NCBI GenBank assembly: GCA_964513205.1
Contig: CAZELP010000011.1
Coordinates: 1 to 54,115, forward strand
Source: JAGVJT01 sp964513205
GTDB lineage: Bacteria > Pseudomonadota > Gammaproteobacteria > Legionellales > Legionellaceae
Reading direction: 5' to 3'
DNA: 54,115 nucleotides
Shown here: one piece after another, positions 24,359 to 33,475 of the stretch
Layout of the letters: each line of letters begins with the position of its first letter
Numbering within the stretch: position 1 is the stretch's first letter
Position numbers and translations under genes: made by a program
The notes under the pieces: model-generated
The model's input: only the letters and a program-made list of their open reading frames with translations
Told to the model about the DNA's origin: nothing
Database searches by the model: none

Positions 24359-25441
24359 TTAGCCATTTAGTGTTTTATATGGTTGTTCTTCTTGTTCAAC
24401 CATTTCTGATGATTTTTCTATTGAAGGTATCGTTCTGAAAAAATATCCTGGTTTTATGCGCGGTGCAAGAGAAGACTCTAGATGTTGAGATAAAGACTCC
24501 AGTTCCGTGTAAATGTGGAATAAGTTTTCGATATTTCTGATAACGCGTTCAGAAGCGTCGTCTAGCTCTGCATCGCAAGTGGTTGATAGTGTTTGTTGCA
24601 TATCTGTAATAATCGATTTCATGTAGTGCTTATTCAATGCGCCTAAAATAACATCACGGAACGATTCTTGAAACATAGGTGCTTTTTCAAAATAAGCACC
24701 TATGAAAATTGAAGAAGCCATTGAGATTTGAGGGAAAATTTCATAAGCCATTAATGCGTTGATTAATTCAACTCCCGGATGGATGTATCCTGCGTGATCC
24801 CAGTTGACGAGGATTGGTTTTTTGTTTTTCCATAGAATATGATTAGGGCTGTAGTCGCCGTGGCCAAAAATAAGTGTGCTTGATAGTCGTTCAATGGCGT
24901 CATTTACTTCTCGGATAAAGCCGACAATATCATATTGTCGAGCGGTTTCTAACCATAAACTATCGTGCTCTTCACCTTTTTTGAGGAGTTGTAGAACCAA
25001 ATTTTCATCTAGTTGGAGGTCGATAATACTACTTTTTATGGGAATGGCGCTCAATGGTAGGCGAGCAGTGGAGGCGTGTAGATCTCCGAGTAATCGGGCG
25101 GCACTGATTAGTTGCTCTTCTTGAGGCTTTTGAGGATCGGTTGTGATCCAGTGGTTTAATGTATAGTAGGAATCATTAATTTTAAGACGAGCGAGGCCTT
25201 TTTTTGTTACACACGGTATTTCTGTAGGAATTTTTTCTTTTATTTTTTCAAGTTGCTGTTGTGTATTAAAGTCTGAGTCTAATTTTCTTACTCTTGCAGA
25301 AGAGGTAAGTAAAAATTTTCCTTTCTTACTATGCAGGTAATATCTTGATTGCTCTGAGATACTCTCCAAAGGGATAGGCGCTTTAGTCAGTTCTTCTAGA
25401 CCATATTCTGCAATAATCTTAGCCAGCTCTTCAGAATTCAC
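24359..25441 (-). CDS. aminoglycoside-phosphotransferase-fold kinase, altered metal site
   Basis: The 360-residue protein has the APH/choline-kinase fold: Brenner motif HGDYSPNHILW near residue 194 and the metal-binding segment VNWDHAG near 213. The catalytic Asp is kept. The usual Asn of the Brenner motif is His, as in some macrolide kinases, and the usual Asp of the IDW motif is Asn. Substrate unknown: small-molecule kinase, protein kinase or pseudokinase are all possible. The C-terminal tail is very acidic (EMVEQEEQPYKTL), resembling the E-block of Dot/Icm substrates. It sits in the accessory island next to the PPR gene, 109 nt apart. Confidence 0.78.
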   Translation of the reverse strand: MNSEELAKIIAEYGLEELTKAPIPLESISEQSRYYLHSKKGKFLLTSSARVRKLDSDFNTQQQLEKIKEKIPTEIPCVTKKGLARLKINDSYYTLNHWITTDPQKPQEEQLISAARLLGDLHASTARLPLSAIPIKSSIIDLQLDENLVLQLLKKGEEHDSLWLETARQYDIVGFIREVNDAIERLSSTLIFGHGDYSPNHILWKNKKPILVNWDHAGYIHPGVELINALMAYEIFPQISMASSIFIGAYFEKAPMFQESFRDVILGALNKHYMKSIITDMQQTLSTTCDAELDDASERVIRNIENLFHIYTELESLSQHLESSLAPRIKPGYFFRTIPSIEKSSEMVEQEEQPYKTLNG

Positions 25442-25618
25442 ATGTCCTCCTTGGTTGTTTTTTATCCAAGAAAACTTGCTAAAGGTTACACTAGCTTAGG
25501 CTTAAAATCAAAACTTATTCTGATATTGTTCAAAAAAAATCATATGCATCAAAATCTCTTGAAAAAATGATGACTTTCACCAAGAATACTGTGGGCCCAT
25601 GATTTTAAAGATGTGAAT

Positions 25619-27205
25619 ATGACCAAAACAGCCGCCGAGATTAAGACAAAACAACAAAGCCTTTTACGATCGACTTCGCTTGTGTCGCTCATGACGTTTA
25701 TTTCTAGGATGCTTGGATTTGTTCGAGACATGGTGTTAGCCCAATTTTTTGGAGCAGAGGCGGGGATGGATGCGTTTATTATTGCCTTTAGAATTCCAAA
25801 TTTTATGCGACGCTTATTTGCAGAGGGAGCATTTTCCCAGGCTTTTGTCCCTGTTTTAGCCGAGTATCAAAAAATGCAAAGTACGGATGATGTGCGTCTT
25901 TTTATTTCTCGGATTGCCGGTACCTTATCCTTAGTTCTCACATTGATTACGATCATTGGTGTTTTGTTTGCACCACTTATTGTCTATATTTTTGCGCCTG
26001 GATTTGGCGAAGATGCTTCGAGAACAATTTTGGCATCAGAAATGTTACGTCTCACTTTTCCGTATTTGATGTTTATCTCTTTAACCGCAATGGCGGGTGC
26101 CGTTTTGAATACTTATGGTTATTTCGGTGTGCCTGCCATTACGCCTGTTCTCTTGAATATTTGTATGATTGTGGCTGTTGTCGTTGTCAGTCCACATTTG
26201 TCAACGCCGGTCTTGGCTTTGGCTTGGGGGGTATTGATTGCGGGTATGGTTCAATTTCTATTTCAACTTCCTTTCCTGTGGCATCGTGGTCTTTTGGTAA
26301 AACCACGTTTTTCATTTGTTGATCCTGGGGTTGTACGTGTTTTAAAACTCATGGTTCCTGCTTTATTTGGAGTCTCGATTGCTCAACTCAATTTAATGAT
26401 TGATACCATGTTTGCTTCTTTTCTTAAAGTTGGGAGTGTTACTTGGTTGTTTTACACGGATAGACTGACTGATTTTCCTTTGGGGGTTTTTGGAGTTGCC
26501 ATCGCGACTGTTATTTTGCCTCATCTTTCTAAACGTCATGCCGAATCGCATACACGGCATTTCTCGAATGCTTTGGATTGGGGTTTGCGTCTTTTATTGT
26601 TGATAGGTGTTCCTGCTGCAGTTGGATTGTCTGTATTTTCGATGCCGATGGTCGCAAGTTGTTTTGCGTATGGTAAATTTTCAGCTGCAGATGTGATACA
26701 GACACAAAAAAGTTTGATCACGCTTAGTCTCGGTGTTCCTGCCTTTATGATGGTCAAAGTTTTAGCATCTGGATTTTATGCTCGTCAAGATATCCGTACG
26801 CCTGTTAAGGTAGGGGCTTTTGCAATGATAGCCAATTCAATTTTATGTGGGCTGTTAATTTTTCCTTTGGCGCATGCCGGATTAACTTTAGCTTCTACTT
26901 TAGCGGGTTATTTAAATTGCGGTATCCTAATGTTCAAACTGCGTAAGGAAGGGCAATATATTCCTTCTCAAGGATGGTTGAAATTTCTTTTGCAACTGCT
27001 GGTGTCCAACTTATTATTGGCCGTTTATTTATACGCCGCAAGTCATGATTTAGCTTACTGGATGTCTTATTCCATGTCTTCAAGATTACTTTTATTGTTG
27101 CTTCATGTGTTTGGGGCGTTGCTGGTTTATGGCGCGGGAGCGTGGGTAGTGGGGATTAGAATTTCACAGTTTCGTGGACAAAGGAGTCAGGATGAAAGCG
27201 CATGA
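25619..27205 (+). CDS. murJ: lipid II flippase MurJ
   Basis: Fourteen-helix MOP-family flippase that moves lipid II across the inner membrane for peptidoglycan synthesis. The signature N-terminus is present (SRMLGFVRDMVLAQFFGAEA, then FRIPNFMRRLFAEGAFSQAFVPVL). Length 528 is typical. The ATG at 25619 is preferred to a GTG at 25613. Stop overlaps the following aminopeptidase start by 14 nt, implying coupling. Confidence 0.97.
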   Translation: MTKTAAEIKTKQQSLLRSTSLVSLMTFISRMLGFVRDMVLAQFFGAEAGMDAFIIAFRIPNFMRRLFAEGAFSQAFVPVLAEYQKMQSTDDVRLFISRIAGTLSLVLTLITIIGVLFAPLIVYIFAPGFGEDASRTILASEMLRLTFPYLMFISLTAMAGAVLNTYGYFGVPAITPVLLNICMIVAVVVVSPHLSTPVLALAWGVLIAGMVQFLFQLPFLWHRGLLVKPRFSFVDPGVVRVLKLMVPALFGVSIAQLNLMIDTMFASFLKVGSVTWLFYTDRLTDFPLGVFGVAIATVILPHLSKRHAESHTRHFSNALDWGLRLLLLIGVPAAVGLSVFSMPMVASCFAYGKFSAADVIQTQKSLITLSLGVPAFMMVKVLASGFYARQDIRTPVKVGAFAMIANSILCGLLIFPLAHAGLTLASTLAGYLNCGILMFKLRKEGQYIPSQGWLKFLLQLLVSNLLLAVYLYAASHDLAYWMSYSMSSRLLLLLLHVFGALLVYGAGAWVVGIRISQFRGQRSQDESA

Positions 27206-28547
27206 TTTGTACGAGCTTAATGTTGAAGCAAATTTCACATTGATTCTCATTACGCAAGATAAAATTTCCACACTTTCAAACACAGTGCGTAATGCTTTGT
27301 CTGTTCAGCATTTTTTAGGGCGTTTGGGGGATGTGGCTTGGGTTGGGCAAAAAGGGAAGCCGACAACAGTTTATATTGGACAGGAAAGTACTGATTCGGA
27401 AGCGATTGCACATGCCGTGTTGCGTTTGCCAGAAGGGATTTATCGAACACGTAAACAATTGTCGTCACAAGCTTTGGTGATGTGGTCAATTGCCCAATAC
27501 CAATTTAATCAATACAAAAATAAATCTTTTGTTTCTCGTCGATTGTGGGTGACGGAAACTCAATTTGAAAAAATCGCACCTGAAATTTCAGCACGATTTT
27601 TAGCGCGTGATTTGATTAATACTCCTGCTAACGAAATGCATCCAGAGGCTTTAACACAAGCTCTAAGAAATATTGCCAATACCCATCAAGCCGAATTTTC
27701 CGAACATATAGGCGAGGCTCTCCTTACACATCAATTTCCAGCGGTGCACGCAGTGGGACGTGCCGGTTCGGTTGCACCAAGAATTGCTTTTTTAAAGCAC
27801 GGAAAGCCGACATGGCCTCACGTCGTTATTGTTGGAAAAGGTGTTTGTTTTGACTCCGGAGGATTAGATATTAAGACGGCTTCTTCGATGCGTTGGATGA
27901 AAAAAGACATGGGGGGTGCTGCAATTGCGATTGGTCTTGCGGAGTGGCTATTAAAAATGGCATTGCCTATTCGACTCACCGTTGTTATTCCATGTGTTGA
28001 AAATGCAATTAGTTCGGAGGCATATAGACCCGGAGATGTGCTTCGAATGCGAAGTGGCTTGACCGTTGAGATTGACAATACCGATGCAGAGGGACGATTA
28101 ATTTTGGCCGACGCGCTCACTTATGCTGGAGAGCAAAAACCTGATTTACTCATTGATTTTGCTACATTAACGGGAGCCGCTCGTGTTGCAGTTGGAACGC
28201 AAATCTCTGCTTTTTTTACACACGACGATAAATTGGCCACGAAGCTTACGTCTGCTTCGGAAAAAGTTGATGATCCAGTTTGGCGTATGCCGTTGTTCAA
28301 GGGATATGCTCGTATGAACGAATCGTTAATTGCTGATTTGTCTAATTCTACTTCATCTCCTTATGCTGGCGCGATTACGGCCGCTTTGTTTCTAGAGCGC
28401 TTTGTTGAAAAGAATATTTCCTGGGTTCATTTCGATACAATGGCTTGGAATGAGCGTTCAAGACCTGGACGCCCAGAGGGTGGAGAAGGGATGGCGATGA
28501 TGGCAGTTGCTCATTATCTCACAGAAAAATATGGTCGTTCTCAATGA
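27192..28547 (+). CDS. M17 leucyl aminopeptidase family protein
   Basis: Two-metal aminopeptidase of the M17 family, 451 residues. The metal and catalytic residues are in GKGVCFDSGGLDIK, MKKDMGGAA, and the signature NTDAEGRLILADALTYA. The ATG at 27192 has AAGGAG 8 nt upstream; it begins inside murJ. The N-terminal domain is divergent, so it is closer to PepB-like enzymes than to PepA. A second M17 gene (pepA) lies 2.3 kb further on. Confidence 0.92.
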   Translation: MKAHDLYELNVEANFTLILITQDKISTLSNTVRNALSVQHFLGRLGDVAWVGQKGKPTTVYIGQESTDSEAIAHAVLRLPEGIYRTRKQLSSQALVMWSIAQYQFNQYKNKSFVSRRLWVTETQFEKIAPEISARFLARDLINTPANEMHPEALTQALRNIANTHQAEFSEHIGEALLTHQFPAVHAVGRAGSVAPRIAFLKHGKPTWPHVVIVGKGVCFDSGGLDIKTASSMRWMKKDMGGAAIAIGLAEWLLKMALPIRLTVVIPCVENAISSEAYRPGDVLRMRSGLTVEIDNTDAEGRLILADALTYAGEQKPDLLIDFATLTGAARVAVGTQISAFFTHDDKLATKLTSASEKVDDPVWRMPLFKGYARMNESLIADLSNSTSSPYAGAITAALFLERFVEKNISWVHFDTMAWNERSRPGRPEGGEGMAMMAVAHYLTEKYGRSQ

Positions 28548-29902
28548 AAATACAATTTCTGGGTGCAGCAGAAACAGTCACCGGCTCTAAATATCATGTG
28601 CAGGTTGGGGATGTTCAATTTTTAATTGACTGTGGTTTATTTCAGGGACACAAAGCGTTACGTTTAAGAAATTGGGCGCCTTTAAATGTTGAACCTTGTA
28701 AGCTTGATTATGTGCTATTGACTCATGCTCATATTGATCACAGTGGTTATATTCCATTGTTGGTGAAAAATGGTTTTAGAGGAAAAATTTTATGTACAGA
28801 AGCCACCAGAGATTTATGTCGTATTTTGCTTCCTGATAGTGGTCATCTTGCCGAAGAAGAAGCGCGTTATGCCAATCGCCATCATTACTCTAAACACGAT
28901 CCTGCTTTGCCGTTGTATACCAGAAAAGAGGCCGAAAACGCACTTTCTTATTTTCATGTTGTGGCGCGTGAGCAATCGATAAAGTTGGGACCCTCTCTAT
29001 CGGCCACTTTTTATTCTGCTGGACATATTTTAGGTGCATCTTTTATCCAAATAAAAGATGGGCATCGTTCTGTTTTGTTTTCAGGTGATTTAGGCGGAAG
29101 GCACGATCCTATATTGTTTCCTCCAAGCCCGCCTCCTATGAGTGATTTTCTGATTATGGAGTCGACTTATGGCGATAGGGCGCATTCGAATTCGGATCCT
29201 TCTCAGCAAATAAAAGAGATTGTCAATCGAACCGTTAAGCGTGGTGGCTCGGTTATCATTCCAGCATTTGCTGTGGGTCGAACCCAAACGATGTTGTATT
29301 ACTTGCATAGCCTGAAATCAAAAGGAGAAATTCCCAATATTCCAATCTATGTAGACAGTCCTATGGCGACGCATGTGACAGAGATATTGGCGCATACAAA
29401 AGAGACATGTCGTCTCTCAATCCAAGCGATAAAAAGTATTTATAAAAGTGCAACTTATGTGGCTTCTGTCGAGGAGTCGATAGAGTTAAATCGACAACCT
29501 GTGCCGATTATTTTAATTGCAGCGAGTGGTATGGCAACAGGCGGGCGAGTGTTACATCATCTTCGTCATTTTGCCCCCGATCATCGTAACACCATTTTAT
29601 TTACAGGATTCCAAGTTCCAGGAACCCGTGGTGATCGCATGCTTCGCGGGGAGCGTGCTGTCAAGATTTTAGGACAGATGGTTCCGATTGCCGCTGAAGT
29701 GGTTTCAACAGAGCATGTTTCCGCTCATGCTGATTATATTGAGCTTTTAGACTGGTTGGCTTTGCTGCCCAATGTGCCTCGAAAAATTTTTCTGACACAC
29801 GGCCAAATTGAATCTGCGCAATCACTCAAAGAAAAAATAGAGCAGCGTTTTCATTGGCAGTGTCAAATCCCGTCCTATCTTGAAACGATTGAGCTTGTCT
29901 GA
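28544..29902 (+). CDS. MBL-fold beta-CASP RNA-processing exonuclease
   Basis: The metallo-beta-lactamase motif HAHIDHSG (about residue 60) plus the downstream SAGHILGA and FSGDLGG histidine/aspartate motifs place it in the MBL fold. The beta-CASP insert (ESTYGDRAH, PAFAVGRTQ, ASGMATGGRVLHHL) and a C-terminal RMMBL segment with STEHVSAHADY follow. The family includes the eukaryotic CPSF73 and bacterial YSH1-like RNases. Likely an RNA exo- or endonuclease. It overlaps the aminopeptidase by ATGA. Length 452. Confidence 0.93.
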   Translation: MKIQFLGAAETVTGSKYHVQVGDVQFLIDCGLFQGHKALRLRNWAPLNVEPCKLDYVLLTHAHIDHSGYIPLLVKNGFRGKILCTEATRDLCRILLPDSGHLAEEEARYANRHHYSKHDPALPLYTRKEAENALSYFHVVAREQSIKLGPSLSATFYSAGHILGASFIQIKDGHRSVLFSGDLGGRHDPILFPPSPPPMSDFLIMESTYGDRAHSNSDPSQQIKEIVNRTVKRGGSVIIPAFAVGRTQTMLYYLHSLKSKGEIPNIPIYVDSPMATHVTEILAHTKETCRLSIQAIKSIYKSATYVASVEESIELNRQPVPIILIAASGMATGGRVLHHLRHFAPDHRNTILFTGFQVPGTRGDRMLRGERAVKILGQMVPIAAEVVSTEHVSAHADYIELLDWLALLPNVPRKIFLTHGQIESAQSLKEKIEQRFHWQCQIPSYLETIELV

Positions 29903-29972
29903 CTCAAAAAGTCAACGAGTTAAAATATGCTAGACTAATGATATGCCTGTGTGAATTATGGATAAGTAGTCT

Positions 29973-30460
29973 ATGGATAGTAAATTATTTGCTCATATCC
30001 TTCTAGACGCTGAATTGCAGGGACTTTATGGGCTTCAAGGCAACCAATTTGTTAATACGATCAACCAAACGATAATTTGCACGTTATCTTTGACTTTGAA
30101 TATATTCCTAAAACGCAAGCAGAAAGCGTATATTTATTGCCTAATTTGCTATCTACTTTGACCAGTATTACAAACAATACTGAGCTCGCTCAATCTTTTG
30201 CTGCCGCATTACTCAGCGAAGACCCGCAAAGTATAAGAACTCAGCTAGCACAATTAAGGCAATATATTCCGCAATCTCTTTCAGAAACCGAGCTGATTTC
30301 TAAGCTTCATCCTCATTGGCAAAAACAAATAGAAACTGTTTTGCGTACCTATGAATCAAAAGATAAATTATTTCAAGAAATTAAAAGGAAACATCACGAC
30401 AACATCCATGAGATTAAGCTCAATGAAAATGATTCAGCACAACATCTGAGGAAACATTAG
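29973..30460 (+). pseudogene. unknown gene split by a frameshift near 30070
   Basis: An ATG at 29973 opens a frame that makes sense for about 33 codons (ending near NTINQT), then continues out of character. The frame one base back continues with DNLHVIFDFEYIPKTQ and runs to a TAG/TAA at 30458-30460, but has no proper start or ribosome site of its own. The joined protein would be about 162 residues, helical and hydrophilic, of unknown family. A deletion of one base in this strain or a sequencing error are both possible; no slippery heptamer is evident. It converges on holC, overlapping by 4 nt. Confidence 0.6.
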
Positions 30461-30891
30461 AACGTGTGCGTCTTTAACTGATATTGTGCCTCTCGATACG
30501 CGCGGTAACGTGTTCGACTTTTTTCTTTTTCCGATTCAAGAGGAGGGACAATCTCGAGAATACGCGAAAGCGTCGGGTTGACGGTAGTGACTTGTTGGTT
30601 GGATAAATTAAGCAATAATTCGGCTTCGCACGCATCGGAATAATTTGTAGAAATGAGAATGGGAGAATGGAAAGAGAGGGTTTCTTCAACTCGTGCGTGA
30701 GGGATGAAGCTTTCTTTTTTAAAATCCCACAACAGCAAGTCAAAGGTTTCGGTTTGTGCTTCATCTGCGCACCAAACCCAAACACTGAGACTTTGCTGAT
30801 AAGCTTTCTCAACGAGACGGCAGGCGCACAACAAAAGCGCCTCTGGTTTTTCATCGGAAAGCAAATAAAAATCAACTTGAATGGATTGCAT
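30457..30891 (-). CDS. holC: DNA polymerase III chi subunit
   Basis: Chi links the clamp loader (through psi) to single-strand binding protein. The 144-residue sequence has the family opening (VDFYLLSDEKPEALLLCACRL) and the conserved core with a W-V-W segment and the PILIS strand. It overlaps the 3' end of pepA by 20 nt, the standard pepA-holC arrangement in gammaproteobacteria; valS, which often follows, is absent here. Confidence 0.92.
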   Translation of the reverse strand: MQSIQVDFYLLSDEKPEALLLCACRLVEKAYQQSLSVWVWCADEAQTETFDLLLWDFKKESFIPHARVEETLSFHSPILISTNYSDACEAELLLNLSNQQVTTVNPTLSRILEIVPPLESEKEKSRTRYRAYREAQYQLKTHTF

Positions 30892-32326
30892 GGCGCAATA
30901 TCTCGATTAGAAGAGGAACTGGTCGACCTGTTGCTTGATTTTTTCGACCACCGATCCAGGCTGTACCGGCGATGTCCAAATGTGCCCAAGGATATTTTTT
31001 TGTAAATCGAGAGAGGAAACATGCGGCTGTAACACTCCCGGCTGAACGATCAAATGTACTATTGACCATATCTGCAAGTGTGCTGTCGATTGCTTCTTGA
31101 TAGGCCGGTTGAAGAGGGAGTCGCCAAACAGAATCTCTGGATTTCTGCGCCGCTGACTGAATTAAATCGGACATCATGTCGCTTTCCGTCATCAAACCTG
31201 TATTCTCATGTCCCAACGCGATAATGACTGCACCAGTTAAGGTGGCGATATCAATCACAAAACGGGGATGAAATTGCTCGGCATAAGTCAGTGCGTCTGC
31301 AAGGACCAAGCGACCTTCTGCATCTGTATTTATAATTTCAACAGTTTGACCTGAAAATGTGGTGACAATGTCCCCTGGTTTTGTTGCCCCGCCGCCCGGC
31401 ATATTTTCTGCACAGGCCATTAAGCCAATCACATTTAGAGGCAAACGCAGTTCGGCACAGGCTTCAAGTGTGGCTAGCACGCTTGCCGCCCCAGTCATGT
31501 CGTATTTCATTTCTTCCATGCCATTGGCTGGTTTTAGAGAAATACCGCCCGAGTCAAACGTAATTCCTTTTCCTACAAAGACAATTGGGGCCGATTTTTG
31601 CGGTGCACCGTGGTATTGGATTTCAATGAGTTTGGGAGGTTCGTGACTTCCTTTTGAAACAGCAAGAAAAGCGCCCATTCCAAGGGTTTTGAGATCGTCT
31701 TCGTGTAGAATCGTTGTGCGGATGGTATCGTATTTTTCTCCTAATGCCAAAGCCTGATGTCCAAGATAAGTTGGAGTACAAATATTGGCGGGAAGATTTG
31801 CAAGTGTTCGACAACGAGAGACCGCTTTTGCAATGGCTTGTCCGGTTTTTATGCTCGTTTTTTGTGCATTCGGCAAAAAAATACCAATCGATTTGAGTGC
31901 ATGTAATTTTTTCTTTTCGCTTTTGTAGTCGAGCAACTGATAACGTGCGTGTTCTAATTTTACAATCATGTGTTCGACTTGTTCATCGGGACTTTGGTTG
32001 CTGGTTTGAGGTAGATAGATATCGGCAGTGTGCAAGCGAGATTTAATGAGTTGTGACGAAATTTCTGCCATGATTTTATGGAGACGAGCTTGATCAAAGT
32101 CATGACGCTTACCGCAATGAATAAGCAGCAAAGCCGACGCATCGAAAGCCATTTGCCATGTGATATCGAGCTCTTGCTGAAGATGTGCTGTAAGCGTTGG
32201 GAGTACGCCTGCTTGTGGACTTTTCAGCAGATGAATGGGGTCGCTGGGGTGTGAGTCTTCAAAAACACCAATCACAACACATTCACTGCGTGTCAAGCTA
32301 AACTCGTTGAGTAGCTCGTATTTCAT
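30872..32326 (-). CDS. pepA: leucyl aminopeptidase PepA
   Basis: Cytoplasmic M17 aminopeptidase; in E. coli it also binds DNA at cer and carAB. The 484-residue length is normal. Catalytic Lys and metal ligands are in GKGITFDSGGISLKP, MKYDMTGAAS, and NTDAEGRLVLADALTYA. AAGGA precedes the ATG. It is divergent from lptF, an arrangement conserved across gammaproteobacteria. Confidence 0.97.
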   Translation of the reverse strand: MKYELLNEFSLTRSECVVIGVFEDSHPSDPIHLLKSPQAGVLPTLTAHLQQELDITWQMAFDASALLLIHCGKRHDFDQARLHKIMAEISSQLIKSRLHTADIYLPQTSNQSPDEQVEHMIVKLEHARYQLLDYKSEKKKLHALKSIGIFLPNAQKTSIKTGQAIAKAVSRCRTLANLPANICTPTYLGHQALALGEKYDTIRTTILHEDDLKTLGMGAFLAVSKGSHEPPKLIEIQYHGAPQKSAPIVFVGKGITFDSGGISLKPANGMEEMKYDMTGAASVLATLEACAELRLPLNVIGLMACAENMPGGGATKPGDIVTTFSGQTVEIINTDAEGRLVLADALTYAEQFHPRFVIDIATLTGAVIIALGHENTGLMTESDMMSDLIQSAAQKSRDSVWRLPLQPAYQEAIDSTLADMVNSTFDRSAGSVTAACFLSRFTKKYPWAHLDIAGTAWIGGRKNQATGRPVPLLIEILRHAIHSS

Positions 32327-32392
32327 GATTCATTTCCTTTGAACGGCAAAAACTGTTATTTTACTGGGGTCGTTTTATATTTACCAGAGAGA

Positions 32393-33475
32393 ATGGTGCT
32401 GATTTTTCGTTATCTTGCCAAAGAAGTTTTTTTAACTTTGATCGCGCTGACTGCGATTTTGATGCTTATTTTTTTAAGTAATCAATTTGTTCAATATTTA
32501 TCTCGTGCAGCGAATGGTCAAATTCCCGCTGCTTTTATTTTGAAATTGCTTGCGCTCGAACTTCCAAATTTACTGGGTCTGTTATTGCCCCTTGGATTTT
32601 ATGTTTCCATGTTGTTGGCATATGGCCGACTTTATGCTGAGAGTGAAATGACAGTTTTGCATGCCTGTGGGTATGGCGCTGGGGCTCTTTTAAAACATAG
32701 CCTTTATATGGCGATGGTTGTGGCTGCACTCGTTTCTCTAGTCGTGCTTGTGTTAAGTCCGGATATTGCCAAAGAAAGAGCTCGTCTTTTAAGGACAACC
32801 GGTGCGCAGATCTTGATTAAAACAATCATGCCGCAGCGTTTTCAGGTGATTCCTGGCACTCGTGATGTTTTTTATGTTGAGTCGATGGACCGTACACACA
32901 CTCGAGCGCATGGGATTTTTGTGGCGCATTATCAGACAAAAGAAGCGGATAGTCGGTTGCAAGTTTTGTGGGCGAAAGAGGGGGAAACGTTCCTCAATGA
33001 AAAAGACCATGAAGATTATGTTGTACTGAAATCGGGAGATTCTTATCAAGGCATTCCTGGAGCTGCTGATTATCAGCTTGCATCATTTGAGCGATTAGAA
33101 ATGCGCCTTCCTCGTCCTGAATTTACTTATAAAGCCAGTGACCTCAGAGGCGTGCCCACACGGAATTTATGGCCTTTACACAACACATCTCTTTTAAAGG
33201 AAGCAGAGCTTCAGTGGAGATTGTCGGTCCCCATTATGGTGTTTGTTTTGACGTTATTGGCCGTTCCTTTGAGCCGGGTGACGCCTCGCTCGGGTAAATA
33301 CGCCAATCTTTTGCCTGCAATTTTTATCTTTTTTCTTTATGCGAATTTAATGTTTATGGCACGAGGATGGTTGGTGCAAGGAAAAATTCCTTATTGGATA
33401 GGGTTATGGTCGTTGCATTTTATTTTTGCAATGTTGGGTGGATATTTGATGATAAGGCAAGCGCGTCATTCATGA
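32393..33475 (+). CDS. lptF: LPS export permease LptF
   Basis: One of the two membrane permeases (with LptG) of the LptB2FG transporter that extracts LPS from the inner membrane. Six hydrophobic helices, three on each side of a periplasmic beta-jellyroll, can be seen, and the YjgP/YjgQ motifs (FRYLAKEVF at the start, ELPNLLGLLLPLGFYVSMLL) are present. The ATG at 32393, after CAGAGAGA, gives 360 residues; an upstream TTG at 32339 is unlikely. The stop overlaps lptG by ATGA. Confidence 0.94.
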   Translation: MVLIFRYLAKEVFLTLIALTAILMLIFLSNQFVQYLSRAANGQIPAAFILKLLALELPNLLGLLLPLGFYVSMLLAYGRLYAESEMTVLHACGYGAGALLKHSLYMAMVVAALVSLVVLVLSPDIAKERARLLRTTGAQILIKTIMPQRFQVIPGTRDVFYVESMDRTHTRAHGIFVAHYQTKEADSRLQVLWAKEGETFLNEKDHEDYVVLKSGDSYQGIPGAADYQLASFERLEMRLPRPEFTYKASDLRGVPTRNLWPLHNTSLLKEAELQWRLSVPIMVFVLTLLAVPLSRVTPRSGKYANLLPAIFIFFLYANLMFMARGWLVQGKIPYWIGLWSLHFIFAMLGGYLMIRQARHS

